Under the pieces are notes generated by a model that was not told where the DNA came from, made no database searches, and saw only the letters and a list, made by a program, of their open reading frames with translations. Positions 41,701 to 54,039 of a stretch of DNA of 64,000 nucleotides are shown here, one piece after another. Origin of the DNA: Coniferiporia sulphurascens (taxonomy: Eukaryota; Basidiomycota; Agaricomycetes; Hymenochaetales; Hymenochaetaceae). A program made the position numbers and the translations under genes. Location: NCBI GenBank assembly GCA_002794785.1, contig NBBA01000011.1:558001-622000 (forward strand), in the 5' to 3' direction. Each line of letters starts with the position of its first letter. The stretch's first letter is position 1.

Positions 41701-42433
41701 CTCATATAGGAAGGTAACGACGCTGCGACAGTATACGGCAGATATCGGACCCGGGACAAGGCTTTAAGTTTCAGTCAAAAGACTGACTCGAAATTCTATT
41801 TCTGATTAGCGATAGCATCAGCATCGATTATGATGGTCTGTGGGACACATTAAACCCGTGCAAAATTCGCATTTGTCGTAACTAGGTGCTGTACATCTGC
41901 ACTCAATTATCCAGTTCGGGGCCCGGCGCTCGACCGTCGTCCAAAAAAAGAAAGGAATACCCTAATAGGGAAAAATGACATACCATATTTGGGTAGCCAA
42001 TCTCCGGTGGCGCTCAGCCTGGAGTTTTGATAAGCAAACAGCATCCGGCGTCTGCTTCCCGCGAACAATCTAATTCCGACATTCCGAGGCTTTTCAAGTT
42101 GTGTTTCGTTTTATTCTGCTTAGTCCTCACTTTTACATCGCTGCAACAAATATGGGTTTCCACAGGCGTATTGGCCATAAGCACGAATGCTCTTTACTCA
42201 GGCTTGCCCACCGAAAGGGCTCGCCCTCAGGCCGTTCTAAGTCCTCCGAAACTCTCGCGCACAGCCGCGTCGTTTATCATTTTTTCTATGAAAGCGGTTG
42301 CATCCTTTATTTAGCCCGGGCGGACAACAGCTGTTGACATCAATAGAAGTACGACCATAGGAAGCAGTCGTGGGGTTTCTTCATATGTGCCCGTCGTCGT
42401 CCTTCTCGCTGCCCACTTTCTCTCGACCGCATC
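38730..42433. other. Gene-poor region between LYS2 and monooxygenase 3
   Basis: About 3.7 kb, AT-richer than its neighbours. Two adjacent open frames on the minus strand (40318-40680, 120 codons; 40730-41029, 99 codons) could be remnants of one gene, but neither matches a family I know. The second has Leu/Gly/Val-rich, membrane-like character. No transposon proteins or terminal repeats were recognised. The first few hundred bases should include the LYS2 promoter. Confidence 0.45.
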
Positions 42434-44374
42434 ATGCAGCCCAATGGATCCCGTACTTCATTCAGCGGCCCCAACGTTACGAACACTCCAGACCATGATG
42501 TTAAGGGCACGAAACTGCGCTTACGTTTTGTCATAGTCGGCGCAGGCGTCGCTGGACTTGCTTGCGCGTACACTTTAATACAAGCAGGACATGATGTCCA
42601 CGTGTTGGAAGCAGGAAAGGGCCTCTACAAGGTGCGTGCGGATTCATCTCGCAGGGTCGCGTCTTGTTCGGCTTGCTCATGTTCTTTCGTTTGGCCGTAT
42701 CTATCTGATAAAGGCTCCCGGGAGCATGCGCGTCCCACCTAATATGTCCAGAATATTGATGCAATGGGGCTTGGGCCCCGAGCTTGAGAAGTACTCTGGT
42801 GGTAGATGTTCAAAACTTGTATTCCAATCTGGTAAGACCTAGGATCCCTTGCCACCTTGCCCAGTCGTGGACTTGACTTCTGCTTTTTCATTGCTCAGCA
42901 TCCACGGGGGAGACTTATGGAGAAATCTTGTTTCACAAAGAAGTAATGAAGGCCTTCGAGGCGGACATGTACCTCATGCATGTACGATTTGAGCATCTTG
43001 TTGATCCTACTGAATCTGACACGAGACTTGAAAAAAGCAAACCGATGTCCTGGAAATGATTTACAAACTTGCCGTAGACGCTGGCGTGCGTGTTAGTTTT
43101 GGTTCCCGGGTTACATCTGTCAATCCTGCTGCCCCATCTGTCACGCTATACACTGGACAAGAGATTTTCGGAGATATAATAATTGGTGCTGACGGCGATC
43201 AGAGTATCGTACGCCCGCTTCTACTTGAAGATGGTTTTGAGGAAGAAATAGATGGAATCTTTACAAGCTACTTGTGCGTCCCTTGCTGTGCCGTGAGATG
43301 CGCCTGGCCCTCATTCTTTCAATGAAAAGTTTTACTGTGCCGAGAACACTCATGGGAGATGACCAGGCACTGCTCGAACTGTTGGAAACGCCAATGGTAT
43401 ATATCGCTTTCTCAACAGCGACGCTTCTATCACTATCGTATTGACTGACTATCATCCAGTGGCGCCTTTGGACAGCCGATGATTGGGCAACAATATCACA
43501 TACAGTGGTATGTTTTGTTTGGCAACCGAATACTTCTACGGGCTACGCTGATATGCTGAGAAGCGAGGTGGAACTGACTTTACAGTTTCTCTCTACAAGA
43601 GGGAAAAAGAGACATTGGCGCGGAGAGGCTGGGAGCATTCAATACCTCTGATCGAAGTCATACCCGAGATGGCCGAGCTTGAACCAAGGTAGGGTCCGGT
43701 CCGTCTGGTTTATATTATAAAACGCCTCTTACCTTGTGTCAAATGATCACAGGCTGAAGCGGCTCATGGAACTGGCTGGAACTGCTGTACGGGTCAAACA
43801 TGTTATGCTGGAACCACTGGATAGTTGGTATGACGAAGAAGGGCATGTTTTTGTCGTCGGCGACGCGGCTCACCTTCTCAACGTTCGTTGTCATATTTGC
43901 ATGCATGCTGTGTATCTTATCAGGAATTCTAACTAATCAATCATATAGCCTAATAGTACATACGCCGCAGCCCTCGCTATAGAAGATGCAGTCGTCTTAG
44001 GGGAGCTCTTCTCAAAACTTACTTCCCGGGACCATATCAGGCGCCTTCTCGGCGCGTTTCAAGATCTACGTCAACCCAGACGTGAATTTGTGCAAGCCGC
44101 AGAACTAGATCAAGCTGGGTTTATCACCATGCCTCCGGGTCCGCAGCGCGATGCCCGCGATGAGTCCATGCGGCTGGAGTTAAAAAAGGGACAACGTGAT
44201 TGGACGGATGCACCCGAGGAAGTCGGCCTGGTGAAGCAGTGGGATGAATTCAAGGAGGTCTGGGGCTACAACGCATTTGAAGATGCAGATACATGGTGGG
44301 TAGAATGGGGTATGCTCCTCGAACGTATGGACGCGTTAAAATCCAGCAACGGGGGTCAAAACGATAATGAATGA
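42434..44374 (+). CDS. FAD-dependent aromatic-type monooxygenase, paralog 3
   Basis: Group A flavin monooxygenase, with all three FAD-site signatures intact. The Rossmann motif is FVIVGAGVAGLACAYTL (full GxGxxG), the middle motif IIIGADGDQSIV, and the second FAD motif VFVVGDAAHLLN (43860-43874). Exon 2 starts GSMRVPPNMSRILMQWGLG, as in the other paralogs. Then follow GEILFHKEVMKAFEADMYLM, WRLWTADDWATI, LFSKLTSRDHIRRLLGAF and a C-terminus with EDADTWWVEWGMLLERM. About nine exons encode about 450-480 residues. It is closest to paralog 4, which follows 1.26 kb downstream on the same strand; the shared GEILFHKEVMK and LLGAFQ(D/E)LR blocks show a recent tandem duplication. It is the best candidate in the window for a fully active enzyme of this family. 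The substrate is unknown. Confidence 0.88.
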
Positions 44375-45635
44375 GGAATAATGAAGCCCATCAAGCCGGC
44401 TCTGACGTCTCTGACTCGGTGTATTGATTGCTTGTTTCCATCTGATGGAGGAGTGAAGGAATTTAATAGAAAAAATAATGTACGTGATTGTAGCGCAAGT
44501 TTGTATCGTGCCACAAGTAATTGTTCGGTGCTCTTAGTTTTCACTCTTCTTCCGAAATCCATCTTCTATAATTCCACGCTGGATCCGAATATACTAAACC
44601 TCGTTCCCTATTTAACTCGAGTATGTACACTGTATTGACATTACACATTTGCAACACGCATGATTATATGCAACAGCACTTGCTTTCTCCTTTTGCCACG
44701 CTCGCGGTAGTTACTCATGGCTGCGATCGCCGAACAGTTTACCGAATACTGTGGTGTCGGCGTGAAAGCCGCTCAGTGACGTTTGCTCTGCCTATTCACT
44801 ATCTCTCTCGGCTTGTCTTCTCTCACACAGCGGTCACAATTGTAGTGCTATAACTTGAAGGACGTAAGGACACCCGGCGTACGACGCAAGATAGTTGCGA
44901 CGTCGCCATCTGTTGATCTACTGGCATGAAACCGAAGAATCACACGATTGTGTTACCCCGCAAGACGTATTGTTTGATTTGTTTAAAGGCCAACCGTGAA
45001 TCGTCAAAGCGCACATCGCTCCGACACTGCCAGTGAAAAACTGGTAACTACGCGCAAGCGGCAAGAAAGACAGGTTCGCTACTTGCATCCCAATGATATT
45101 GATTTACTTTTTACTACTACCACAGATGATCGAAACACCTAACGGAAACGTGATTCATGATGGCTTGTGCCTTAAGGATGCAGGGCCGGACCGAACCTGA
45201 GTCGACTGCAGGACGGGTTAAAGACGGAACCAATCTGAACATCGGCCATTGCCGGCCGGGCTATCTGGGCAACCGACGGCTCCGTCGCCTCCCAACCCGA
45301 TGCAGCTCAATGAAGCGCCGTCTTGAAATGTAGACAATGTTGCGGGTGACGCCTACGGAAAAAAAAACGCCTTCGTAAAGTCAACAACTCCGTCATTGCG
45401 ATCGATTTCCGGTTCAATTCGGATGGGCGGCCACCGCTGCATTGCCTTTGACCTTCGATTTTGTTCGCTCATCAGCGATGTATTGTCCCCCACCAAACCA
45501 TCAAGTTTGTCCCTGACTGATGATGCACAAGGGCGTCGATGCCCCGCTAAAACCGACGAGCGTCGTTGGCACTTATATAGCCCAGCCCCCCACCGCCGTC
45601 TCTCTTCTGTCTCTTCCATCTGCTGATAACGACCC
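44375..45635. other. Intergenic region between monooxygenases 3 and 4
   Basis: About 1.26 kb with no supported coding sequence. The last ~70 bases hold the promoter of paralog 4. Frames on both strands are short and featureless. Confidence 0.55.
45574..45580 (+). promoter_or_regulatory. TATA box of monooxygenase 4
   Basis: TATATAG about 56 bases upstream of the ATG at 45636, followed by a CT-rich leader. Good sequence and spacing for a core promoter element. Confidence 0.5.
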
Positions 45636-47576
45636 ATGGCTTTGAATAGTACGTCACAAGGTATGCCCAATGTTGCCTTCGAACAAGCGCCAAGCTCTCA
45701 AGCTGGAAAAGCAGTCCTGCCCATCAAATTTGTTATTATTGGCGCCAGTGTAGCTGGTCTTGCGTGCGCCTACACATTGAGGCAGGCGGGACATGACGTC
45801 CGTGTAGTAGAAGCGCAGTCCAAATGCCTGCTAGGAAAGGTGTGTTCACTGCTTAGAGTTACCTCGTTTTATCCAACCGGCCCAAACAGAGCCCGAGCGG
45901 TGTGCGCATCCCGCCAAACATGTCCAGAATTCTAACGCGCTGGAACTTAGGCCCCGAGTTCCAAAAAAATATGGGAGGAAGGTGTCCGGAAGTCCTCTTC
46001 CGCTCTGGTACTTCGCCTTGCTGCTTCCCCCCCTTTGCCTTCTCCACTTTTCTCATATGTCGGGCTTCCATTTATTGGCAGGCTATTCGGGAGAGCTCAT
46101 TGGGGAAATCCTCTTTCACAAGGAGGTCATGAAGGTCATGGAAGCAGAGTTTTGTCTTATGCATGTGCGTGTAATTTCCGTCCTTTTTTCCTATCCCTGA
46201 CTCGGACTTTTTATGCTTTATTCGGTAAACAGCATGGTGATCTTGTGATGGCCCTTTACGACCTCGCTGCGGGGGCCGGAGTGCAGTTCGATTTCGGCAC
46301 AGTAGTAGCAGCTGTTGACCCTAGCGGGCCATCAGTAATCTTGTGCTACGGAGAACAAATTTTTGGGGACGTTATTATTGGTGCGGGAGGTGACAAGAGC
46401 ATTGTCCGTCGTATCTTGCAAGATGGACTCAGCAACGACAAGGATAGCCCTTTCACGAATTCGATGTGAGCCATGTCGACCAAATGTTCTCTGTACTGTA
46501 ACCTATTTAACTTCGGCACTTATAGGTTTACCGTACCGGTATCAAAATTCCCTGATGATAAGGAATTATTGGATCTAGCAAAGGGACCTCAGGTGTGTCG
46601 CCAGATATGCTTTTCTTGTCCCAGTAATTTAGCAACCTTTAGTGGAACATATGGATGGGCACCGGTTGGGCCGTCTTGGTCTGTTCGATAGTGAGCGCAT
46701 TTGATATATTCAGGTTCAGGGATATTCTTTTAACCTCTTCGGAAGCGTGGCGGCTCCGAGCTTGCGGTGACATTTTACAGGGAGGAGAAAGACGCAACCG
46801 TACGAAAGGGCTGGAGACAAACAATTCCGGAAGAAGAGCTTAATTTCGATGAATTTGAGTTTGAACCGAGGTAAATCATTTATTTCCGTACCCAACAGTC
46901 TGCAGCTCGGCTAATTTACCACAGGTTAAAACGTCTCATGCAGCTCGCCAGTGGAGTAGTACGGTTAAGAGATGTCATACAAGCGCCGTTAGAGAGCTGG
47001 TTCGACGAAGCTGGTCATCTGCTTGTCGTCGGCCAAGCCGCGCATTATATAAGTGTAAATTTCCTTCAAGTCTTAAACTATCGACCAACAAGAGAGAAAG
47101 CTAATTCGTTCATGTCCCAGCCTGCAGGCAACCACGTCGCCGCTCTATGCGTCGAGGACGCCGTCATCCTGGGCGGACTGTTCTCAAGATTAAAATCCCG
47201 GAGTCAGATAAAGGCACTCCTCGGCGCGTTTCAAGAATTGCGCGAGTCGAGATACGAAGTCGTCCGAGTTTCCGAGGTCGACAAGCTCGCGGTCGTCACA
47301 ATACCCCCAGGTCCGTTACGCGATGCACGCGACGCGACTATGCGTAAGGAAAGAGAAGTCGGCATCAACGAGCTCGCAAAATCTCCGGACGAGTATCTAC
47401 GAACATCATTAGAGGAGTTCCGCGTTTTCGGCTACGACGCGTTCGACGAGGTGGACAATTGGTGGGTGGAGTGGGGTATGCTGCTGGAGCACGTGCATGG
47501 GACGAACGGGGGCCACCGGAGTAGCATCGACATGAGCGGCCAAATACTCGTTCAGTCGCATCAAAACACCCACTAG
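45636..47576 (+). CDS. FAD-dependent aromatic-type monooxygenase, paralog 4 (altered FAD site)
   Basis: Same family, exon plan and tandem orientation as paralog 3. The N-terminal Rossmann motif is FVIIGASVAGLACAYTL. Exon 2 starts SGVRIPPNMSRILTRWNLG, then come GEILFHKEVMKVMEAEFCLM and FTVPVSKFPDDKELLDL. The last exon holds CVEDAVILGGLFSRLKSR, LLGAFQELRESRYEVV and EVDNWWVEWGMLLE. Two positions that are Asp in nearly all relatives are changed: the middle motif reads GAGGDKS instead of GADG (about 46379-46400), and the second FAD motif reads GQAAH instead of GDAAH (47031-47045). The reading frames and splice sites stay open, so this is not an obvious pseudogene. A flavin-independent or altered role, or early decay, are alternatives. 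The stretch between about 46660 and 46870 is harder to splice than in paralog 3, so one exon there is uncertain. Confidence 0.78.
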
Positions 47577-49325
47577 CAGGTTCACGCTTACTCTCGGCGG
47601 GTGTGTCCTTGGTTTGTTTGCCATTATTCCATTCATATTCGCGTCTTATATACCCCAGAGCCCCTTTGTTGTATTAACTACTTCCAAGTCATCTGTCTAG
47701 CAAATGTATTTTTATTCGGCATAACTTTGCATCATCCCCCCACGAATTCCATATCGGTCCCGAGCCTGCAGCGCAGGGAAAGGCACGGACCTGTTTGGAC
47801 GCATTGACACACGACCACCGATCTATTTGGTAATCCGACTACGTCCCTGTAAACGTGTACCTGTGGGCCCGTCGGAATCCGGATCCATCATCCATTGAAC
47901 AATGACTGATACCTTCTTCAACCGCTAGACAAAGAATATGAGCCGGTTCGCGATTTTGCTGGCCTCATTAAGTTGAACTGACGTTGATGGATCATGTTTC
48001 AGTCCGATGGAGTGTCAGTACAATTAACATTGCATATCAATCTTTTCTTGATCATCAACGTTTACCTGTTATATGCGCAACCATCAACGTATTTCCATCC
48101 CTGGACTCATCGTCGCACCGTTTTTTTCCGGAGCATACATTTTCTTTCCTGCGGAACAGCTCTTGGATCAACCCTGCTCGCGTAAGAAATGAATGTCTTG
48201 GCCAGAGAGGCTTGCTCTAGCTCGGAGATTTCAGCACCGAAACAAGTTCACGTACACGGCCCACACGTTTTCCTCACGACTGTCGCTCGGTTCCGTCTGC
48301 AGGCTGTGTTGATGTAGATACATGTAGAACCTATAATACTGCGCCAAGCATGCAGAGAACTTTCCAAACTTGCCGATCTTATCCTTCATACAGAATAAAC
48401 CTAAAAGTGTTAATATGCCGCAAACCTACGACTATCAGCCGCTCCCTGAGTGCCAAATGTATTCTTGGGACGACGATTCTCAGAGAAAGAATATTCCGAA
48501 CGACATCAAACATCTAACACTTGATGCCGCCTTGGAAATGATAACAACGAAACTGCAGAAGTCTCGTTCGGGTACCAGCACATGCCAAACCCAAAGCTCA
48601 ACCCCATGACAGCAAGCACTTCTTAGATATCCGTGAAGCTCGCTGACACCCTATTCGCATCCGGGGAAGTCTGGGCATGAACGGCCAATGCTGATTTTCC
48701 ATCATAGATCGAGAACGACATGCCGCGATCATATAGATGAAACATTCGCATGAACCAAAAAAGCGTGTGGCTTCCGGAAAACACATGGCGTTGCGCAGTC
48801 TCGAAGTTCAGAAGCAACGCAGCAACAATTCTTACACTTCCAGAAAACAGTTCTCGAAGCAGCCTATTGGAGCATCTCGAGTCGCCAGAATTGTAGAGTT
48901 GTCGAATTGCTCGAGGTGAACGAAGACACGAAGACAGCAACATCGCCATCTTGAGTGTACCATCGCCATATTTACGGGAGGGTTTAAAATATGCAAATAG
49001 TCCGAAAATCACGGGTGCAGCCTTCTTTGACGGTCATTATCCGGGCGCCTAGCGCGCCGCAGATGCAAGGGGAATGTTGATTGCGACTACTGTAGGTCCA
49101 AACTATCGGAGAATACATCAGTAAATGTACGATGGATAAATGGATAAATTACAGGGAGAGCGGCAAGCGGGACTTCTGTGTAAAAGGACGTGACAAACTC
49201 ACCAAACAGTGCAAACAGTGCAAGACGAAGTCATCGTGGGCTAACTGTATAGATGTACAAATGCATGTCTACTCAAAAAAAGGAAGCAGTGTCCCGAAGC
49301 GTTCCAAGTCAATCCTGTTAAATAA
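47577..49325. other. Intergenic region between monooxygenase 4 and RMD1
   Basis: About 1.75 kb between two convergent genes. It contains one small plus-strand frame from an ATG at 48415 to a stop near 48609 (about 64 codons; polar, Gln- and Asp-rich, no family) and a minus-strand frame at 48623-49012. Neither has support beyond being open. No CaaX-type pheromone ending was found in these small frames. Confidence 0.45.
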
Positions 49326-51401
49326 CTACGAGAAAAGGTCCACAATAATCGTGATGATACCAAGAACTAACGCAGTGCAACGTTTAGCAGGCGAGCTATG
49401 AGATTAGAGGACACCATACCAATTTCGATGACGATCAACGCAATGACGATCTGCTCGAGGCGTTCGGAGTGACGACTTGATACGGACTCCTTAAGTAACT
49501 GAAGCATGTCTTGCAGAACCTGGTAGAAGGGAAAAGGCGATATTAGGATGTCGTGTATGTGTAACAATGCATTTTTAATATACCTCGACACGCGTGTTGA
49601 GCAAATTAATTCTTTGTGGGATCTCCAGATAGCTGCGAGCAGCCGTGTATAATGGCTGGAGATCTGGATAACTCTGATTGGGCACAGAGTATTAGTGTTG
49701 GGAATTATACCAGAATAAAAACATAGATGCAAACTAACCCAGAACACTTCCTATGTAGTCGAGTAATCGTAAATGGCTATACCGATATAGCGTAGTAATT
49801 ACTTACGGGTGAATCGAGCACAGAGCCGACGAGATTAATATTAATGCGCAGAAGGAATAGCTCGCCGATCTGCTGCATGATTTCTTAAGCGTATCGGTCG
49901 CATACGGTGTCGTCAGCATACTTGCCATAAAAAATACCGTCATGGGGGAACCTACCTTTATGCGGCATTCCAACCTTTCCTGTTTCACTTATGATTTCAG
50001 GAATGTCTTTCGTTTGTTCGATCGTCGACGCAATAAGCTCTTCGAACTGAAAACTTCACTCAGGTGACGCCCTCGGGCAAAGACGGAGAAGCTTACCAGA
50101 GATATTTTGACCGACTGCGCGAGGGCGTGTGACAAGGAAAGCTTTGTCCTATTGCAAGGAATAAGCAGCCAACGCTTTTTAGATATATGAAACCATACTC
50201 ACATGAATCCCGATCCTTTTCGTAGCGTAATGACATCGTTAAATATTCTGAAAGTGCGTGAGAGGCGGCTACGAGGCACCAGAGATATTAAGGTGCTTAC
50301 CGGCTGTAGTTGGCATAATAGTAGTTCAGGTCTTCCATTTCGACTTCGTCCGGGGCAAGCTTCTCCTCTTCAAACCGTTTTCTGTTTACAGACGCACGTC
50401 TCAGTAATCCAATTAGCAAGCACTGCAGCGTACGCACATTGAAGAGAGAAACCGCTTCTCTTCCGCTTCTGTCATCCCCCAGATCACGACCGTCCCGTAC
50501 CCAAACATGAAAATTTCCGCATGCGTGCCTCCACCTGCGTCGAATTTCCGCCGCTTTTTGTTAATCGCATGCGTGTCCTCCCTTTTCGGGATGACGTCAC
50601 TTTCCCGGCCTGACCCGTCGCCTCCTTCGCCCTGCACATGGAGGTCGGGTGCGCCCAGCAGATCGCCGACTTGAGCGCGGCCAGCGTCGCGCGCAGGCGG
50701 TGGCCTTTCATTGCCACGGATCTGAGATTGGGTTTGGGATTGAGTGGCGTCGTACAAATATGTAGTATAGACGACTTCGTCCATGAGGCGTGGGTTCGTG
50801 TGGTATGCAGACTTGCGGGCTTGAAAAAACTTCATGAGATCCGGAAGGCGATATGCTCTGTTAATAATTTATTTAAAAAACTCCTGACATGCGCTCTTGA
50901 ACAAAATGATTGGTAACAATACGTACGATGCTGTGGCATACGCTGTTACTCGCGGAAGCGACTTGGCTTTCTTCTTCGTCAGGCGCAGGCATCTCTCCGC
51001 GCCGTACCCTCAGGTATTTGTGCAATTTGGGTGTAAACCTGTATCGCGCATAAAAATTGATTGAGTCAGTCTCAGGTACGTGTGCATTTCAAAAAGAATC
51101 ATGAAACAAACGCGCCTCTGCATCCTCCTCTTCAATGTCCTCCTCTTCATCGTCTGCCTCCTCCTCATCACTATCAACTGTACTCGCGCTCGTTGGCTCC
51201 CCTGCAACCACTGGTGGCGGTGGCCTCGGAAGCTCGGTCAAGACCTTGGTTTGCGGAGGAACGTCCTGCTGGTCGGGAGAACTTGAAGCTTCCCTGCAAC
51301 CTTTGTCGACCTGTTTGCTCCGCGTGGTTTTAACTCAGCAGGGGTGGCTGCCTGGCGCTAACGGTGGGCAAACGGCTTCCATTTGGTTGGTCGGCGGGCA
51401 T
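49326..51401 (-). CDS. RMD1: RMD1/RMND1-family protein (DUF155)
   Basis: Conserved eukaryotic protein related to yeast Rmd1 and human RMND1; the latter is a mitochondrial inner-membrane protein supporting mitochondrial translation. The N-terminal part is Pro-rich and then very acidic (DSDEEEADDEEEDIEEED near 51118-51175). The DUF155 core follows: KKKAKSLPRVTAYATASSY near 50930-50985, FFQARKSAYHTNPRLMDEVV, DAGGGTHAEIFMFGYGTVVI, WGMTEAEEKRFLSS, DLNYYYANYS, and the long helix VLQDMLQLLKESVSSRHSER. The C-terminal membrane helix IEIVLGIITIIVDLF is restored by an intron at about 49368-49410, and the TAG is at 49326-49328. The start at 51401 is the best guess; the frame upstream is open to 51530. 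About ten introns. It is divergent from the acid phosphatase (195 bp between starts). Confidence 0.88.
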
Positions 51402-51596
51402 GGCATGTAACTCGGACGCGGGCGAAGAGTAGCGAATCCTGACTGGTGGCGAGACCGTTCGATAACTTGTAATCGTGAGAAATGCGTATGTAATTAAATT
51501 TGTAGTTTTGCTCCCCGATTGGGATAGCACGATAACTACTTACTGGCTGCCTTCTGGATTCTGGCGCGTCATTAGAAGGTGCATATCTACCGCAAT
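51402..51596. promoter_or_regulatory. Compact divergent promoter, RMD1 / acid phosphatase
   Basis: The 195 bases between the two divergent start codons must carry both promoters. No distinct motif recognised. If RMD1 starts further upstream (to 51530), the shared region shrinks to under 70 bases. Confidence 0.4.
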
Positions 51597-54039
51597 ATGT
51601 CGCTTGCCACGCTGGGTTTATCTCGACACTTTGTGCGCGTTTCCTCGAGAATTATACTCCTGCACGTCCTTCTCGGATCGCTCGTAGTCCTTGTGCAAGC
51701 TGGGGGTGCGGATTCGCCGATGGCCCCTTTATCAGCGCCGTCCGAGCGGTTACACGTATCACAGACGCTGCTCGACGTTGACAATTATCCTGTCGCGCCC
51801 CCAGAGCTTTCTCTTGAGCAGGTGCACGTCTATGTCCGCCATGGTATGTCCTTTCAAATTTCCTAATATTACGTCGCTCACTCAAGGCGGTCTGCAAATA
51901 GGTGAGCGCACGCCCGTCAGGGTGCGAATGTCCGACCCGCCTGCGTCTATTCCTGCGCATTGGCTAGAGTGCCAGACTGCACGTCGTTTCCATGCGTCCG
52001 TCGCAACGCTTGAAGACACCAATCTGGGTCCCTTGCATGAGTCGAAGAACGCAAATATTTTTCCAGTCAAGATCGTAGAGAGGGCAGATGGTACTGCAGT
52101 AGATGGCGAATGGTGCGTGTTAATGAAGCCCTAAAGTCTATATCAATAACACTGAACTCTCTAAAGCCTCTTAGGTGAGCTGACGGACATGGGCAAACAG
52201 GTCAGAAAAAGCCTGCTTTCCACTCGGCCATTAACCTGTGAATTCAAACAGTCCACTCTGAACTACGGACGCGCTCTGCGGAAGCTATACGTCGAGAAGT
52301 AAGAACCAGTCGTATTCCTGTGTTTCGGGTCCGATTCAACGGAGGGTATTTCTCTTCTTAGGTTAGGTTTCCTCCCTAGCACGCTCCGTGACAACGACGA
52401 CGTCTACTTCCGGTGAACAAACGCTTCAATTTCCGAATACAGTGATAAGGACTTACATTACTCCAGGTCCACTAATATGCCCCGGACGATCGAATCACTG
52501 CGACAGATCATGCGCGGTTTATACCCTTACTCGGAATTGTCTCCGGGAATCATACCCCAGTTACGCGTTAGGTATGTTCGCGCTTCGTTGAACAACATAG
52601 CTGGCCTTTTGGCTAAGTCATCGACTATCTTCGTCGTACAGAGAATCGGCCAATGAAGACCTCGTAGCAAACGCCTACTCGTGCAAGCGCTTAGAACACC
52701 TCATAATCGGATTCGCTCGAGGTATAAAACAGATATTCACCGTTCAATATTTTTCTTTCAAGTGTCTGACTTCGTTACCATAGCCGCCGCCGCAGAGCAC
52801 AACCAAAACTTAGAACCTCTGGACGAAAAATTGTCACGCTATATCGGAGGAAACCCTATTCGCGTCGTGCGTACTCCCCGGACAGTCAACTCGCACAGCG
52901 CCACTGAATTATACGACTTCTTGTGATATCTAGGATGGACAACCTAGGGCATCAGGAATCCTCGATACAGTGGGTTGTCATATTGGATGGTATAATAATG
53001 TCCTTACGAGCCGAATTTTATAGATCAGAGCAAGCATCGCACACGGAATCGAAGTCCCTCCAGAATTCAAAGACGAGTCTATTGTCGAGCCAATCGTCAG
53101 TATGATCTAGCTAGCACGGGAATTCTTGTCCCTTCTCATGCTCCGTAAAACACATTCAGGAAAAGGCCGTCGTTGCTGAATGGTTCCAAGGTAATTGACG
53201 CCCCCACTAACTCATCAATAAGTTTAAAATGATCACTAACGACGTTCTCTCATCTAGGATGTAAGGCCATTTACACTTTCCTTCCGAACCTTTTCTAACA
53301 CCGTTCCCACAGACAAGACTGAAGAAGTGCGCCGGCTCGGGATGGGCCCCCTTCTAGGATCGCTCGAGAGCAAAATGCGCGCCGTTGCCAAAAACACGCA
53401 CATTAACAAGTCCAGACCAAGCGGCACCGACCTCAACAACAACAGTCCACCCCGTATGCTAGTCCACAGCACACACGACACCGCGCTCGCCGCACTCCTC
53501 GCAACACTAGACGTCTTCGACGACAAGTGCGTAACCCCTCCAACCTTGTAGTATCTATGCCTTATAATTCTTTTAAACGTCGACCTTGACCAACTACAGG
53601 TGGCCAGCATTCACCGCGTCTATCACCTTTGAGCTCTTCTCAAAGGCGCCCACGTCAGACACAAACAACGACGACGCCCCACCCTCGCAACAGCAAACTA
53701 CCTTCAACGCATTCCCACCATCCAAATTTCCGACTTCGCCCTCGACCTCGACCTCGTCCTGCTCCCCACCCCGAGAACACTGTAAGCTCCCCCCCCTCCA
53801 CAAACATCTACAAACCCATACCCATACCCATACTCACCCCACACCGCACAGACGTCCGCGCGCGATACCAAAACCACTCCCTCCTCCTCCCCTTCTGCGC
53901 CCCACCCAGGAACCACCTCGCGAACCACCCCGAATTCTGCACCCTCGCCGCATTCACGGCGCGCGTGCGCGCACTCGCGCCGAGCCCCTCCGAGTACGAG
54001 CGGGAGTGCGCGCTGGAGCCTGCCGAGCCTGCGGTCTGA
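51597..54039 (+). CDS. Histidine acid phosphatase (ACP6-like, branch 2 histidine phosphatase)
   Basis: Phosphohydrolase using a phosphohistidine intermediate; the closest named type is lysophosphatidic acid phosphatase ACP6. The N-terminus has a hydrophobic helix (about residues 18-38), a signal peptide or anchor. The catalytic motif VYVRHGERTPVRV is formed across an intron at about 51842-51901. Then come GECLLGELTDMGKQ, YGRALRKLYVEKLGFLP and STNMPRTIESLRQIMRGLYP (second substrate-site Arg). The proton-donor motif LVHSTHDTALAALL lies near 53459-53500. The C-terminus follows the last intron with VRARYQNHSLLLPFCA and NHLANHPEFCTLAAF, ending at the TGA at 54037-54039. All catalytic residues (RHGxRxP and HD) are visible. 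About ten small introns; exons between 52600 and 53270 are the least certain. Phytase activity is unlikely given the ACP6-like layout. Confidence 0.88.

Noticed and set aside
48415..49012. Small frames as a possible lipopeptide pheromone precursor, prompted by the seven-helix gene elsewhere in the window
   Set aside because: No C-terminal CaaX motif in either frame, and the seven-helix gene is DUF6533, not STE3.
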